From Alphaproteobacteria bacterium (GTDB lineage Bacteria; Pseudomonadota; Alphaproteobacteria; Sphingomonadales; Sphingomonadaceae), in the NCBI GenBank assembly GCA_018970445.1, contig JAGWWF010000012.1, forward strand, positions 38,298 through 102,297: a stretch of DNA of 64,000 bases. Direction: 5' to 3'. The notes beneath the pieces were generated by a model. It was not told where the DNA came from, searched no databases, and saw nothing but the letters and a program-made list of their open reading frames with translations. Of this stretch, positions 56,170 to 64,000 are shown one piece after another. Each line of letters starts with the position of its first letter. Positions within the stretch are counted from its first letter, which is position 1. The position numbers and the translations under genes were made by a program.

Positions 56170-56982
56170 TCAGAACCGGGTGGAAATGCCGATGTAGCTG
56201 ACCACATCGGGCGTGTTGCGGTTCAGCCCGATGTTGGCCCCCACGTCGAACTGCCAGTGTGGGCTGGGCAGCCACGCCAGCGAGACGTCATAGCTGTACT
56301 GGCGCACGGTGCCCGATGGATCGAAATTCTGGTTGGTCCAGATCTCGTTGTAGAGGGTGAACTGGCCGAGCTGCTTGGCGATGTTGATGAGGCCGGTGAA
56401 GCCGACATGATGGCCCTGGCCGTCAAAATCGGCCAGCACATCCAGTTGCGGCCCCAGCGTCACCGTCCAGCCGCCGGGCACGCTGTAGTTGATCGGCACG
56501 GCAATGCCGCCCTCCACCTTGCGGTTGCCGATGCCTGGGCGGGCGGTGGGCAGCTTGACGAACGGCAGCAGCGCCAGCTGGAAGGCACCATCCGGGCCGG
56601 TCAGCCGCTCCTTGAAGCGCACCGTCACATCGCCCACGCCCGACAGGGTGGTGACATTGCCGGCGGCATCGCGGCCGCGCAGCCGGGTGAACGGCACCCA
56701 GTTGACCTGGATATCGCTGCTGCGCGACAGGCCATATTTGAAGGTGGGGTTGGAAAACAGCAGCTGGTCGGTGCGGGTGCCGCCGATCTGGTTGCTGAGC
56801 CAGTTGAAGCCATCCGCTTCGATCTGGATCAGCCCCTTGGGCACGGTGCAGGCAAAATTGGATTTGGTCGGCCGGTCGGTGCAGATCGGCGCGTCGGCGG
56901 TGGACGCGGTGGGCACAGCGGCTTCCTGGGCGGCCAGCGGGCCAGCGATGAGGGCGGTCAGCAAGAGAACACGCATTGTCAT
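56170..56982 (-). CDS. Outer membrane transporter-like protein inside the kdp operon
   Basis: The 270-residue protein has a signal peptide (LLLTALIAGPLAAQ) and a beta-rich sequence ending in an outer-membrane-type aromatic terminus (YIGISTRF). It looks like the family annotated as transporter/MetA-pathway outer membrane protein. It lies between kdpB and kdpC with gaps of 5 and 11 bp, so it is part of the operon. Its role with potassium uptake is unknown; a porin for ions is one guess. Confidence 0.7.
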   Translation of the reverse strand: MTMRVLLLTALIAGPLAAQEAAVPTASTADAPICTDRPTKSNFACTVPKGLIQIEADGFNWLSNQIGGTRTDQLLFSNPTFKYGLSRSSDIQVNWVPFTRLRGRDAAGNVTTLSGVGDVTVRFKERLTGPDGAFQLALLPFVKLPTARPGIGNRKVEGGIAVPINYSVPGGWTVTLGPQLDVLADFDGQGHHVGFTGLINIAKQLGQFTLYNEIWTNQNFDPSGTVRQYSYDVSLAWLPSPHWQFDVGANIGLNRNTPDVVSYIGISTRF

Positions 56983-56987
56983 GACTT

Positions 56988-59039
56988 TCAGACAAGGTTG
57001 ATGGCATTGACGATCACATCGATCGCCTTGATGCCCAGAAATGGCGCGATCAGGCCGCCAAGGCCATAGACCGCCAGGTTGCGCTTGAGCAGGGCTGCGG
57101 CACCCACCGGGCGATAGCTGACGCCCTTCAGCGCCAGCGGCACCAGTGCCGGAATTACAGCCGCGTTGAAGATGATCGCCGACAGGATCGCACTTTCCGG
57201 GCTGGCCAGGCCCATGGCATTCAGGATGCCAAGGCCCGGATAGAGGGTGACAAACATCGCCGGCAGGATGGCGAAATATTTGGCGACATCGTTGGCGATG
57301 GAAAATGTGGTCAGGCTGCCGCGCGTCATCAGCAGTTGTTTCCCCAGCCCCACGACCTCGATCAGCTTGGTGGGATCGCTGTCGAGATCGACCATGTTGC
57401 CGGCCTCGCGCGCGGCCTGGGTGCCGGTGTTCATCGCCACCCCCACATCGGCCTGCGCCAGCGCCGGGGCATCATTGGTGCCATCGCCGCACATGGCGAC
57501 CAGCTTGCCGGCGGCCTGCTCGCGCCGAATATAGGCCAGCTTGTCCTCCGGCGTGGCTTCGGCAAGGAAATCATCCACGCCGGCTTCGGCGGCAATGGCG
57601 GCGGCAGTCAAGGGGTTGTCGCCGGTGATCATCACCGTCTTCAGGCCCATGCGCCGCAGTTCCGCGAAACGCTCGCGGATGCCGGCCTTGACCACATCCT
57701 TCAGGAACACCGCGCCCAGCAGCCGGCTGCCGCTGCCGGCCATTTCCACCACGGCCAGCGGCGTGCCGCCAGCGCGGGCAATCTCGTCGGTGATGCGCTT
57801 CAATTCGGTGGCGGCAGCGGTGGCGGCAAGATTGGGATAGGCCCTCAGGATCGCATCGACCGCGCCTTTCTTCACCACCCGCCCGGCCACGGCCACGCCC
57901 GACATGCGGGTCTGCGCGGTGAAGCGGATGACCTCGGCACCATCCGGCAGGCTGAGCGCCACCCCCTGTCCGCGCGCCAGCGCCACGATCGAGCGGCCTT
58001 CGGGCGTCTCATCGCCAAGGCTGGCCAGGCAGGCGGCTTCAGCCATTTCGCGCTCACCAACGCCGGCGAGGCGGCGGAACTGGCTGGCGGCGCGATCGCC
58101 CACGGTGATGGTGCCGGTCTTGTCGAGCAGCAGCACATCGATGTCGCCCGCCGCTTCCACCGCGCGACCGGATTTGGCCAGCACGTTGAAGCGGATCAGC
58201 CGGTCCATCCCCGAAATGCCGATGGCCGACAGCAGCCCGGCAATGGTGGTGGGGATCAGCGTGATGAACAGCGCCGCCAGCAGCACCACCGGCACCGTGC
58301 CGCCGGCATAGGCCGCAAACGCCGGCACGGTGGCCACCGCGATCAGGAAGATGATGGTGAGGCCGACCAGCAGAATGGTCAGCGCGATCTCGTTGGGCGT
58401 CTTCTGGCGCTTGGCGCCTTCCACCAGCGCGATCATGCGATCGAGGAAGCCCTGCCCCGGTTCGGCTGTGACGCGCACGCGCACCCAATCCGAAATCACC
58501 CGCGTGCCCGCCGTCACCGCGCTGCGGTCGCCGCCGGCTTCGCGGATGACGGGGGCGCTTTCTCCGGTGATGGCAGCTTCGTTCACCGATGCGACGCCGG
58601 CCACCACTTCGCCATCGGCCGGGATCAGATCGCCGGTTTCCACCAGCACCAGATCGCCGGCGCGCAAGTCGCTGGCCGCCACCGGCGTCCACGCCGCCGC
58701 CAGCGCACCCTCGGCGCCAGCCAGGCGCTTGGCCTTCAGCTCGGCCTTGGTGGCGCGCAGGGATGCCGCCTGCGCCTTGCCGCGGCCTTCGGCGAGCGCT
58801 TCGGCAAAATTGCCGAACAGCACTGTCAGCCACAGCCAGAAGATCAGTTGCAGGCGGAACGCCAGCGACAGGCCATCGTCGCCAACGAACAGCAGCACCG
58901 TGAGCAACAGCGCCACCACCGCCGTGGTGAACATCACCGGGTTGCGCCACAGCGTGGCCGGGTTGAGCTTGACAAGCGCCTGGCCCAGCGCGGGCAGCAG
59001 CAGTTCGCCGGCAAAGAGGGATTGTGCGTTGCGAGCCAT
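56988..59039 (-). CDS. kdpB: Potassium-transporting P-type ATPase subunit KdpB
   Basis: The 683-residue catalytic subunit has the phosphorylation motif LLDKTGTIT, an actuator motif [28 protein letters not shown] and [17 protein letters not shown]. It hydrolyses ATP to drive potassium uptake through KdpA. ATG 59039 is chosen to match the usual start (MARNAQSLF). Confidence 0.97.
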   Translation of the reverse strand: MARNAQSLFAGELLLPALGQALVKLNPATLWRNPVMFTTAVVALLLTVLLFVGDDGLSLAFRLQLIFWLWLTVLFGNFAEALAEGRGKAQAASLRATKAELKAKRLAGAEGALAAAWTPVAASDLRAGDLVLVETGDLIPADGEVVAGVASVNEAAITGESAPVIREAGGDRSAVTAGTRVISDWVRVRVTAEPGQGFLDRMIALVEGAKRQKTPNEIALTILLVGLTIIFLIAVATVPAFAAYAGGTVPVVLLAALFITLIPTTIAGLLSAIGISGMDRLIRFNVLAKSGRAVEAAGDIDVLLLDKTGTITVGDRAASQFRRLAGVGEREMAEAACLASLGDETPEGRSIVALARGQGVALSLPDGAEVIRFTAQTRMSGVAVAGRVVKKGAVDAILRAYPNLAATAAATELKRITDEIARAGGTPLAVVEMAGSGSRLLGAVFLKDVVKAGIRERFAELRRMGLKTVMITGDNPLTAAAIAAEAGVDDFLAEATPEDKLAYIRREQAAGKLVAMCGDGTNDAPALAQADVGVAMNTGTQAAREAGNMVDLDSDPTKLIEVVGLGKQLLMTRGSLTTFSIANDVAKYFAILPAMFVTLYPGLGILNAMGLASPESAILSAIIFNAAVIPALVPLALKGVSYRPVGAAALLKRNLAVYGLGGLIAPFLGIKAIDVIVNAINLV

Positions 59040-59049
59040 CTTGTGACTT

Positions 59050-60753
59050 TCAGAACAGAGCGCCGGCCGCGATGGCGACATGGTCAGCCACCGGCCCCAG
59101 CACCAGCGCCGGCAGGAAGGTGAGGCCGCCCAGGATCAGCACCACGCCAGCGAGCAGACCAACCCACAAGGGCCCGGTGGTGGGGAAACTGCCGGGTCCA
59201 GCCGGCACCTGCCGCTTGGCCGCCAGACTGCCGGCAATCGCCAGCACCGGCACGATGATGAAGAAGCGGCCAACCCACATCGCCACGCCCAACAGGCCGT
59301 TGTAGAAGGGCGTGCCGGCGGTAAGCCCGGCAAAGGCCGAGCCATTGTTGGCCGCCGCGCTGGTGAAGGCATAGAGGATCTCGGAAAAGCCGTGCGGGCC
59401 CTTGTTCAGCGGGCCGGCCAGCCCGGCCGGCAGCACGCTGGCCAGCGCCGTGCCGCCCAGGATCATCAGTGGCAGCACCGCAATCGCCAGCACCGCCAGC
59501 TTCACCTCCCGGGCCTCGATCTTCTTGCCGACATATTCCGGGCTGCGGCCCACCATCAGCCCGGCAATGAACACGCCAAGCAGCGCGAACAGCAGCATGC
59601 CATAGAGGCCGGCGCCCACCCCGCCGACGATGACCTCGCCCAGCTCCATGTTGACGATCGGCACCAGGCCGCCCAACGCCGTGAAACTGTCGTGCATGGC
59701 GTTAACCGCCCCGCACGACGCGGCCGTGGTGACGACGGCAAACAGCGCGGAGGCGGCGATGCCGAAACGCACCTCCTTGCCCTCCATGTTGCCGCCGGCC
59801 AGCCCGAGGCCATGCAGCACCGGGTTGCCGGCGGCTTCCGCCCAATAGGTGACGCCAACAGCCGTGAGGAACAACGCGCCCATCACCGCCAGGATCGCCC
59901 AGCCCTGCCGCTCATCGCCCACGGCGCGGCCAAAGGCGATGGGCAGGCCGACACCGATCAGGAAGATCGACAACATCTGGACGAGATTGGTGATGGCCGT
60001 GGGATTTTCGAACGGATGCCCAGAATTGGCGTTGTAGAAGCCGCCACCATTGGTGCCGAGCATCTTGATCGCCTCCTGGCTGGCCACCGGACCCAGCGCA
60101 ATATTCTGCGTCGCGCCTTCCAGCGTGGTGACCACCACCTGCGCATCAAAGGTCTGCGGCACGCCGCTGGCAACCAGATAGAGCGCATAGACAAGGCTGA
60201 CCGGCAGCAGAAGATAGAGGGTGACGCGGGTGAGATCGGCCCAGAAATTGCCCACGCCGCCGGCACTGGTGCGGGCAAAGCCGCGAATGAGCGCGAAGGC
60301 AATGGCCATGCCGGTGGCGGCCGACAGGAAATTGTGCGGCGTCAGCGCCAGCATCTGGGACAGGTTGGAAAGCGTGCCCTCCCCGCCATACCATTGCCAG
60401 TTGGTGTTGGAGACGAACGACACCGCGATATTGAACGCGCCATCGGCACCCACCCCGGCGCGGCCGAGCGGGTTCATCGGCAGCAGACCCTGCGCGCGCA
60501 GGATGAGATAGGTGAACAGCGCCGTGACGAGTTGGAACGCCAACAGATGCAGCGCATAGCGCCGCCAGCCCATCTCGGCCGCCGGATCGACACCGGCCAC
60601 GCGATAGAGGCCGCGCTCCAGCGGCGCCAGCCAGCGCAAGCCGGCCGGGGCCTGGCCTTCGGCCAGGGCAAACAGCCACAGCCCCATCGGCCGCGCCAAC
60701 AGGCCAAGAACGGCAGTGAAGCCCAGGATCAGAGCCCAGCCTTGCCACGTCAT
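59050..60753 (-). CDS. kdpA: Potassium-transporting ATPase subunit KdpA
   Basis: The 567-residue membrane protein has the four selectivity-filter repeats of KdpA ([44 protein letters not shown] among them). It forms the potassium channel-like pore. The length is normal. It starts 21 bp after kdpF. Confidence 0.97.
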   Translation of the reverse strand: MTWQGWALILGFTAVLGLLARPMGLWLFALAEGQAPAGLRWLAPLERGLYRVAGVDPAAEMGWRRYALHLLAFQLVTALFTYLILRAQGLLPMNPLGRAGVGADGAFNIAVSFVSNTNWQWYGGEGTLSNLSQMLALTPHNFLSAATGMAIAFALIRGFARTSAGGVGNFWADLTRVTLYLLLPVSLVYALYLVASGVPQTFDAQVVVTTLEGATQNIALGPVASQEAIKMLGTNGGGFYNANSGHPFENPTAITNLVQMLSIFLIGVGLPIAFGRAVGDERQGWAILAVMGALFLTAVGVTYWAEAAGNPVLHGLGLAGGNMEGKEVRFGIAASALFAVVTTAASCGAVNAMHDSFTALGGLVPIVNMELGEVIVGGVGAGLYGMLLFALLGVFIAGLMVGRSPEYVGKKIEAREVKLAVLAIAVLPLMILGGTALASVLPAGLAGPLNKGPHGFSEILYAFTSAAANNGSAFAGLTAGTPFYNGLLGVAMWVGRFFIIVPVLAIAGSLAAKRQVPAGPGSFPTTGPLWVGLLAGVVLILGGLTFLPALVLGPVADHVAIAAGALF

Positions 60754-60774
60754 CGCAATTGCTTTCGGTTTGGA

Positions 60775-60864
60775 TCAGAAGCGCTCGGGTCGCAGCAGCG
60801 CGAGCACGAGATAGACCAGCAGGCCCAGCGCCGTGACGCCGGCCAGCAGCAGTTCGATCGTCAT
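60775..60864 (-). CDS. kdpF: Potassium-transporting ATPase subunit KdpF
   Basis: The 29-residue single-helix peptide begins MTIELLLAGVTALGLLVYLV and ends with ALLRPERF, the typical KdpF terminus. It stabilises the KdpABC complex. Its ATG overlaps the stop of an upstream small ORF as ATGA, indicating coupled translation. Confidence 0.9.
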   Translation of the reverse strand: MTIELLLAGVTALGLLVYLVLALLRPERF

Positions 60865-60953
60865 TGCCCACCCCCGCCACACAATCGCATCCATGCGAGC
60901 GTAAGCAGAAACAGGCCGGCCAGGATGCCCAGCCACATCATGTCGGCGATCAT
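60861..60953 (-). CDS. Very small membrane protein preceding kdpF
   Basis: A 30-residue frame (MIADMMWLGILAGLFLLTLA, then WMRLCGGGGQ) encodes one membrane helix and stops inside the kdpF ATG (ATGA). The position, helix and coupling suggest a second accessory peptide of the kdp complex, similar in form to KdpF. No name is assigned. Confidence 0.55.
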   Translation of the reverse strand: MIADMMWLGILAGLFLLTLAWMRLCGGGGQ

Positions 60954-60960
60954 GATGTCA

Positions 60961-61092
60961 TCATCCCGGAACACGCAGGGCCAATGCGATCAGCATCACA
61001 GGCAGCAGGATTGAGGCGCTGAACAAGGCAATGCCGGCAACCGAGGTGGCCGGTACCCTGGCTTCGAGTCGACGATGGCGCGACACATTCAT
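60961..61092 (-). CDS. Small membrane protein at the start of the kdp operon
   Basis: This 43-residue frame has an Arg-rich N-terminus (MNVSRHRRLEARVP) followed by a hydrophobic helix (SVAGIALFSASILLPVMLIA). It ends 8 bases before the next small ORF. No clear ribosome site is seen, so it could be a leader rather than a stable product. Confidence 0.4.
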   Translation of the reverse strand: MNVSRHRRLEARVPATSVAGIALFSASILLPVMLIALALRVPG

Positions 61093-61101
61093 GGGATGCA
61101 T

Positions 61102-61120
61102 GTCCTCACGAGTTGAGGAC
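61102..61120. promoter_or_regulatory. Hairpin or operator just before the kdp operon
   Basis: GTCCTCA (61102-61108) and TGAGGAC (61114-61120) are perfect 7-bp inverted arms with a 5-bp loop, 9 bases before the first small ORF. On the minus strand it would form an RNA hairpin in the leader or an operator at the transcription start. Confidence 0.4.
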
Positions 61121-61173
61121 CAAGCCATTGCACCCGCATGCCGTTAGAAAGCGAGGGCGCTCTGGGCCAAGAA

Positions 61174-61190
61174 GCGTAAGTTTGGCGTAA
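61174..61190 (-). promoter_or_regulatory. Candidate KdpE binding site
   Basis: GCGTAA occurs at 61174-61179 and again at 61185-61190, exactly 11 bp apart, which on the operon strand reads TTACGC-N5-TTACGC. Direct repeats with an 11-bp period are how OmpR-class regulators such as KdpE bind. The site is about 80 bp upstream of the first small ORF of the kdp operon, in a suitable activator position. Confidence 0.45.
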
Positions 61191-61506
61191 ATGCGCGAGC
61201 TGGATGCGCGTTCAAGCAAGCAGCTCGGTGTCCGCAATCAGGCGGGGCAACTGGCGTGGGCACCGGCAGTCTTGCAGACGCCACGTGGACACTCCAAGCC
61301 ACAAGGGCGCAAGCAGGCCGAACCACCGATCATATCGGGGAGCGGTTTCGGGAAGTTGCGCCGAATTTGAAAAAAGGTCAGCCCATTCCAATGAAATCTG
61401 GCGGAGAGGGTGTCCGTCGAATGCTCCTAGGTAAATCGGCTTAATAAAATCCGTTCCCCACAGTTTTCCCCACATATGGGCGGCGCAGGGCGCAAAAGGG
61501 GCAGGC

Positions 61507-61809
61507 TCAGGCCGCGCGTTCGCCGGTGGCGGGCAAGGCCGCCAGCCGCAGGCCCATGGCGGCAATGGCCTTCAACACCGTCGCCAATTCAGGCCGGCCC
61601 TTGTCCGAAAGCGCGCGATAGAGATTTTCGCGTTGCAGCCCGGATTGCTTGGCAACATCGGTCATGCCTTGCGCGCGCGCCAGCACCCCCAGCGCATGCG
61701 CCACCGTGGCGGCATCGCCAGTGGCCAAGGCATCGGACAGATATTCGGCTTGCGCCGTTTCATCATCCAGAAAGGGCGCGGCATCAAAGGGCAGGGTCTT
61801 GATGGTCAT
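61507..61809 (-). CDS. higA: HigA-type antitoxin (addiction module antidote)
   Basis: The 100-residue protein has a C-terminal helix-turn-helix (MTDVAKQSGLQRENLYRAL, then GRPELATVLKAIAAMGLRL), typical of the COG3636 antidote family. It should bind and neutralise the toxin encoded 5 bases upstream and repress the operon. ATG 61809 is the first good start after the toxin stop. Confidence 0.88.
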   Translation of the reverse strand: MTIKTLPFDAAPFLDDETAQAEYLSDALATGDAATVAHALGVLARAQGMTDVAKQSGLQRENLYRALSDKGRPELATVLKAIAAMGLRLAALPATGERAA

Positions 61810-61814
61810 GGCCT

Positions 61815-62111
61815 TCACTCCAGATCGGACAACATCGCCTTGGCGCGGGCAATGTCGCGGGCTTGGCTGCCCTTGTCCCCGCCGCACAACAAAATCACCA
61901 GCACTTGGCCACGCCGCGTGAAATACACCCGGTATCCGGGGCCATGGTCTATGCGCAGCTCGGCCAGGCCATCGCCCAATGGCTTCCAATCGCCCAGCAA
62001 GCCCAATTCGATACGCGCCAGCCGCCGCCCCACCGCCTTGCGCGCCACATGGTCATGCAAGCGCGCCAGCCAATCGGCAAACACCTCAGTCTGGCGAACC
62101 TCAATCTGCAC
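61815..62111 (-). CDS. higB: RelE/HigB-type toxin
   Basis: The 98-residue protein shows the COG3657 toxin pattern: FADWLARLHDHVARKAVGRR, LGDWKPLGDGLAELRIDHGPGYRVYF and VLLCGGDKGSQARDIARAK. Such toxins act on ribosome-bound mRNA. The gene comes before the antitoxin, the usual order in HigBA modules. Confidence 0.9.
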   Translation of the reverse strand: MQIEVRQTEVFADWLARLHDHVARKAVGRRLARIELGLLGDWKPLGDGLAELRIDHGPGYRVYFTRRGQVLVILLCGGDKGSQARDIARAKAMLSDLE

Positions 62112-62272
62112 TTGTATCTTTTAACATACAGCCCGGCCCGTTGCCATGGCCGAATTTCCGCAGCCATCGCGCGCGCGTGAAGCGTCCGGAAAATCCGTGT
62201 TAGCGATTGTTATGGCCTTTCCACCCGGTGACCGCCCAGAGCGCGCCAAGGTTTCAGCCGGCCCCCGCTATT

Positions 62273-62359
62273 GACGCGCGCCCGCGCGTATCGCTGCGAC
62301 AGGCCCCCGGCTGGCCTTGCCGGCACCGCAAAGGGCCAAAGACGCGCGCCCGCGCGTAT
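62273..62359. repeat. Two identical 19-bp palindromic repeats, 68 bp apart
   Basis: GACGCGCGCCCGCGCGTAT occurs at 62273-62291 and 62341-62359. Each contains the inverted arms ACGCGC and GCGCGT around a 4-bp centre. The first is followed by a GC-rich GGCCCCCGGCTGGCC, which recurs in the longer repeats further on. Confidence 0.75.
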
Positions 62360-62420
62360 GCCTCGCAAAATTCAAACAACCGGCCCTGCCAAGGCTGCCC
62401 AATCAATGCCCCATCCATTT

Positions 62421-62489
62421 ACGCGCGCGCCCCCGCGATGCGTGGGGAAACTCCCATAGCCCATATGCGCAGATCGGCCCCGGCTGGCC
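62421..62489. repeat. GC-rich dispersed repeat, copy 1
   Basis: This stretch runs from ACGCGCGCG through GCGATGCGT to CGGCTGGCC. Its last 26 bases, beginning TATGCGCAGATCGG, are identical to those of copy 2 at 63070-63132. The two copies flank the lipoprotein gene. Confidence 0.75.
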
Positions 62490-62585
62490 CGCGCGTCCCT
62501 ATTTGGCCCTGTTTTACGCATAGCCGGCACCAGCGCCCGTGCCTCTAAACGCCCTCCATTTTGCAGGCCAGCGGCCAGGGGTCAA

Positions 62586-62948
62586 TTAGCAAAACACCCG
62601 TTTCGGAATCCGATATTCCCGGACAATCAGGCGGTTGTTTTCCGGCTTGGCTATCAGTGTCACCAAGCATCCTTTGCTCTCGATAACAGCCGCCGGTGTG
62701 GCAACCGTGTTAACCGTCGCCGTGTTGCCATAGGTCGCGATGTTGCTACTCGATTGCGCCGGCAACATGATTGGCCCGCTCCCACCCCAATAGAATTGGA
62801 AGGCTTTGGCACCCTCGGGCAAGTTGATTGTATTGACCGGCTGGCCATACCGGAAAAAGGCTTCCTCTATCGGCTGGCCAATGAAGCCCTTCATTGCAGT
62901 CGATGCGCAGCCCGAAAGCAACAGCGCGGCCAAAATCAATTTCTTCAT
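62586..62948 (-). CDS. Small lipoprotein
   Basis: The 120-residue protein has a lipobox signal peptide (MKKLILAALLLSGCAS), so it is lipid-anchored at C14. The mature part (GQPIEEAFFRYGQPVNTINL, FYWGG) is a small conserved-looking domain that I cannot name; a Gly-x-Pro motif near the start resembles SmpA/OmlA-like small lipoproteins. ATG 62948 has GGGGAG 6 bases upstream. It lies between two copies of a repeat. Confidence 0.75.
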   Translation of the reverse strand: MKKLILAALLLSGCASTAMKGFIGQPIEEAFFRYGQPVNTINLPEGAKAFQFYWGGSGPIMLPAQSSSNIATYGNTATVNTVATPAAVIESKGCLVTLIAKPENNRLIVREYRIPKRVFC

Positions 62949-63069
62949 GCGCACTCCCCAAGCCCGCCAACTGGCAAAGCCGAATCGGTTCCCGACAGTG
63001 CAAGAGTATATCAACCGCCAATATTGAAAAGCACTCAGGTGCCCATGGCCGCCCGCGATTCTCCCCCCA

Positions 63070-63132
63070 ATGCGCGCGCGATGCGTAGGGAAATCCGCAT
63101 AACACCTATGCGCAGATCGGCCCCGGCTGGCC
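63070..63132. repeat. GC-rich dispersed repeat, copy 2
   Basis: ATGCGCGCGCGATGCGTA is followed by TATGCGCAGATCGG and CGGCTGGCC, matching copy 1 at 62421-62489 with a few changes in the middle. It lies 37 bases after the stop of the HUH protein gene. Confidence 0.75.
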
Positions 63133-63168
63133 TGCATGCCCGGCCTAGCGCCATTTTTGCCCGGTATT

Positions 63169-63918
63169 TTATTCACCCCGCCGCCGCGCCTTGGCCCCGA
63201 TATTCTCGCTCCAGCCGCACCGCTTGCCTATCACCCGCCCGCCCGGCTCCCGTCGCGCCAGCCGCATGATTTCCGCCGTTTGTTTATCGGCCCCCTTCAA
63301 CACATAGCCCAGCACCTCGGCCAGGTTGGCGTCATGCACGTCCTTCGGCACCTCCACCCGCCCGCCGATGCGCCGCGTATCCACCGCGCCCTTGGCATAG
63401 GCTGGCCCCTCCACACGCCCGGAGCGCCGATTGTAGCGCCCGCCAGCCGCAAGCCGCACCCATGCCCGCAAGCGCCTCAGGAAGCCCCTACGCGCCGCCG
63501 CCGGCACATGGGCCAGGATATGCACATGGGGGCCTTTTGAGCCGTCGCCGTTGTCATTCTCCCGCACCCATGCACAAGCGAAGGGCAGGCCCAGCGCCGC
63601 CAGCGCCTCCCGCCACAGCTTCAACAGCCGGCCTATCGCCGCGCCCGCCTCTGCATCATCCAAGCCCATCGCGCCCCAATGCACCGTCACCAGCCGATTT
63701 AGGGGCAGATCGGCGCGCTGGGCATGCATGACAGCTGCCACCAGATTGCGCGCTTGGGTCAGCCTTATGGCGTCCGTCACCCGGTCACGCCGATTGCGCG
63801 CCCCGCCCCATCCTGTGGGGCCAGCATTAACTCCAATAATTGCACGATGCGTGCCAATCGCCGCGCCGCCCGCGCTCCCCAAGGAAACGCGCGCCCGGCT
63901 GGCCTTGGGAGCCGCCAT
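63169..63918 (-). CDS. HUH-type replication initiator-like protein
   Basis: The 249-residue protein has the metal-binding H-x-H motif HVHILAHVP (131-139), preceded by GSKGP, and a catalytic tyrosine motif YVLK (205-208, Y-x2-K), the set expected in single-Tyr rolling-circle Rep proteins. The C-terminus GKRCGWSENIG resembles proteins of small replicating or integrated elements. It would nick DNA at an origin and stay bound to the 5' end. ATG 63918 has AAGGGG upstream; a GTG at 63984 is also in frame. No capsid or integrase genes are seen in the window. Confidence 0.7.
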   Translation of the reverse strand: MAAPKASRARVSLGSAGGAAIGTHRAIIGVNAGPTGWGGARNRRDRVTDAIRLTQARNLVAAVMHAQRADLPLNRLVTVHWGAMGLDDAEAGAAIGRLLKLWREALAALGLPFACAWVRENDNGDGSKGPHVHILAHVPAAARRGFLRRLRAWVRLAAGGRYNRRSGRVEGPAYAKGAVDTRRIGGRVEVPKDVHDANLAEVLGYVLKGADKQTAEIMRLARREPGGRVIGKRCGWSENIGAKARRRGE

Positions 63919-64000
63919 TGCCGCGCCCCTTTCCGCAAGTTTCAAGATGGCAGGGCAAAGCAAAGGGGAGCGGCAACAGCGCACCGCTCCCCCATGCCCC

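Larger units (their letters stand above)
61093..61506. other. kdp upstream region; no gene seen
   Basis: This 414-bp spacer separates the kdp operon from the toxin-antitoxin element. Next to kdp it holds a 7-bp-arm palindrome and a GCGTAA direct repeat. The part from about 61350 to 61480 is AT-richer (AATTTGAAAAAAGG, CACAGTTTTCCCCACA) and may be the end of the integrated element. A minus-strand frame at 61212-61565 has no supporting signals. Confidence 0.5.
62112..62585. other. Repeat-bearing intergenic region; no gene
   Basis: No convincing gene is seen in these 474 bp. It holds two copies of a 19-bp palindromic repeat and one copy of a longer GC-rich repeat (all described separately), plus a small hairpin CGGA-AAA-TCCG (62185-62195). 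It may contain an origin or transcription control signals of the integrated element. Confidence 0.5.

Noticed and set aside
61212..61565. Minus-strand frame of 117 codons between kdp and the antitoxin
   Set aside because: It overlaps the antitoxin end, has no ribosome site and contains the candidate regulatory spacer.
62273..63132. CRISPR array as an explanation of the repeats
   Set aside because: The repeats are few, unevenly spaced and palindromic, and no cas genes are present.

Overview
The window is GC-rich and tightly packed, with many 1-11 bp overlaps between neighbouring stop and start codons. Its gene content fits an alphaproteobacterium, most likely a sphingomonad (order Sphingomonadales): a TonB-dependent receptor, several S9 peptidases, a DUF2141 plus carotenoid oxygenase pair, a LytTR regulator with a membrane N-terminus, and a tetrameric sarcosine-oxidase-type operon. 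This placement rests on gene types and base composition seen by eye, not on a phylogeny.

Layout. (1) 1-17.5 kb looks like a catabolic island for unusual amino acids or peptides. It holds a DUF1080-like secreted protein cut by the window edge, a DgcN/DgcA pair (D-glutamate N-acetyltransferase and enolase-superfamily racemase), a secreted DPP4-like peptidase, a TonB receptor, an XRE-cupin regulator, an alpha/beta hydrolase, a DUF819 permease, an M19-type dipeptidase, a nucleoside-symporter-like MFS protein and the four subunits SoxB-D-A-G of a sarcosine-oxidase-family enzyme. (2) 17.8-25.7 kb is a glycan locus: an MFS sugar permease and a GH92 alpha-mannosidase on the plus strand, facing a GH13 amylase-like enzyme, a phytanoyl-CoA-type dioxygenase and a sugar isomerase-like TIM barrel, with a divergent AraC regulator. 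(3) 25.7-27.4 kb holds an orphan plasmid-type ParB and a perfect 16-bp palindrome resembling a parS site. (4) 27.4-36.7 kb is mostly housekeeping: yggT-folD-marC-SDR, an acyl-CoA ligase, 3-hydroxyacyl-CoA dehydrogenase, argB and a second S9 peptidase. (5) 37.2-41.0 kb is a three-gene minus-strand operon with a radical SAM protein, a bacterial nitric oxide synthase oxygenase and a family 2 glycosyltransferase. (6) 41-52 kb holds LytTR, DUF2141, carotenoid oxygenase, an NmrA-like protein, TolC, two c-type cytochromes, thrS and gamma-glutamyltransferase. (7) 52.2-61.1 kb is a full kdpFABC-kdpDE potassium system with an extra outer-membrane protein between kdpB and kdpC and two very small membrane ORFs before kdpF. 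(8) 61.5-63.9 kb looks like a small integrated element: a HigBA-type toxin-antitoxin pair, a lipoprotein and a single-tyrosine HUH replication-initiator-like protein, with GC-rich palindromic repeats between them.

The strongest candidates for something undescribed are the radical SAM-NOS-glycosyltransferase operon, whose NOS has a His where the family has Trp beside the arginine-binding Glu and carries an Arg/Trp-rich tail; the combined D-amino-acid, peptide and N-alkyl-amino-acid island; the orphan ParB with its palindrome; and the HUH/toxin-antitoxin element with its repeats. No tRNA, rRNA, CRISPR array or intact insertion sequence was seen.
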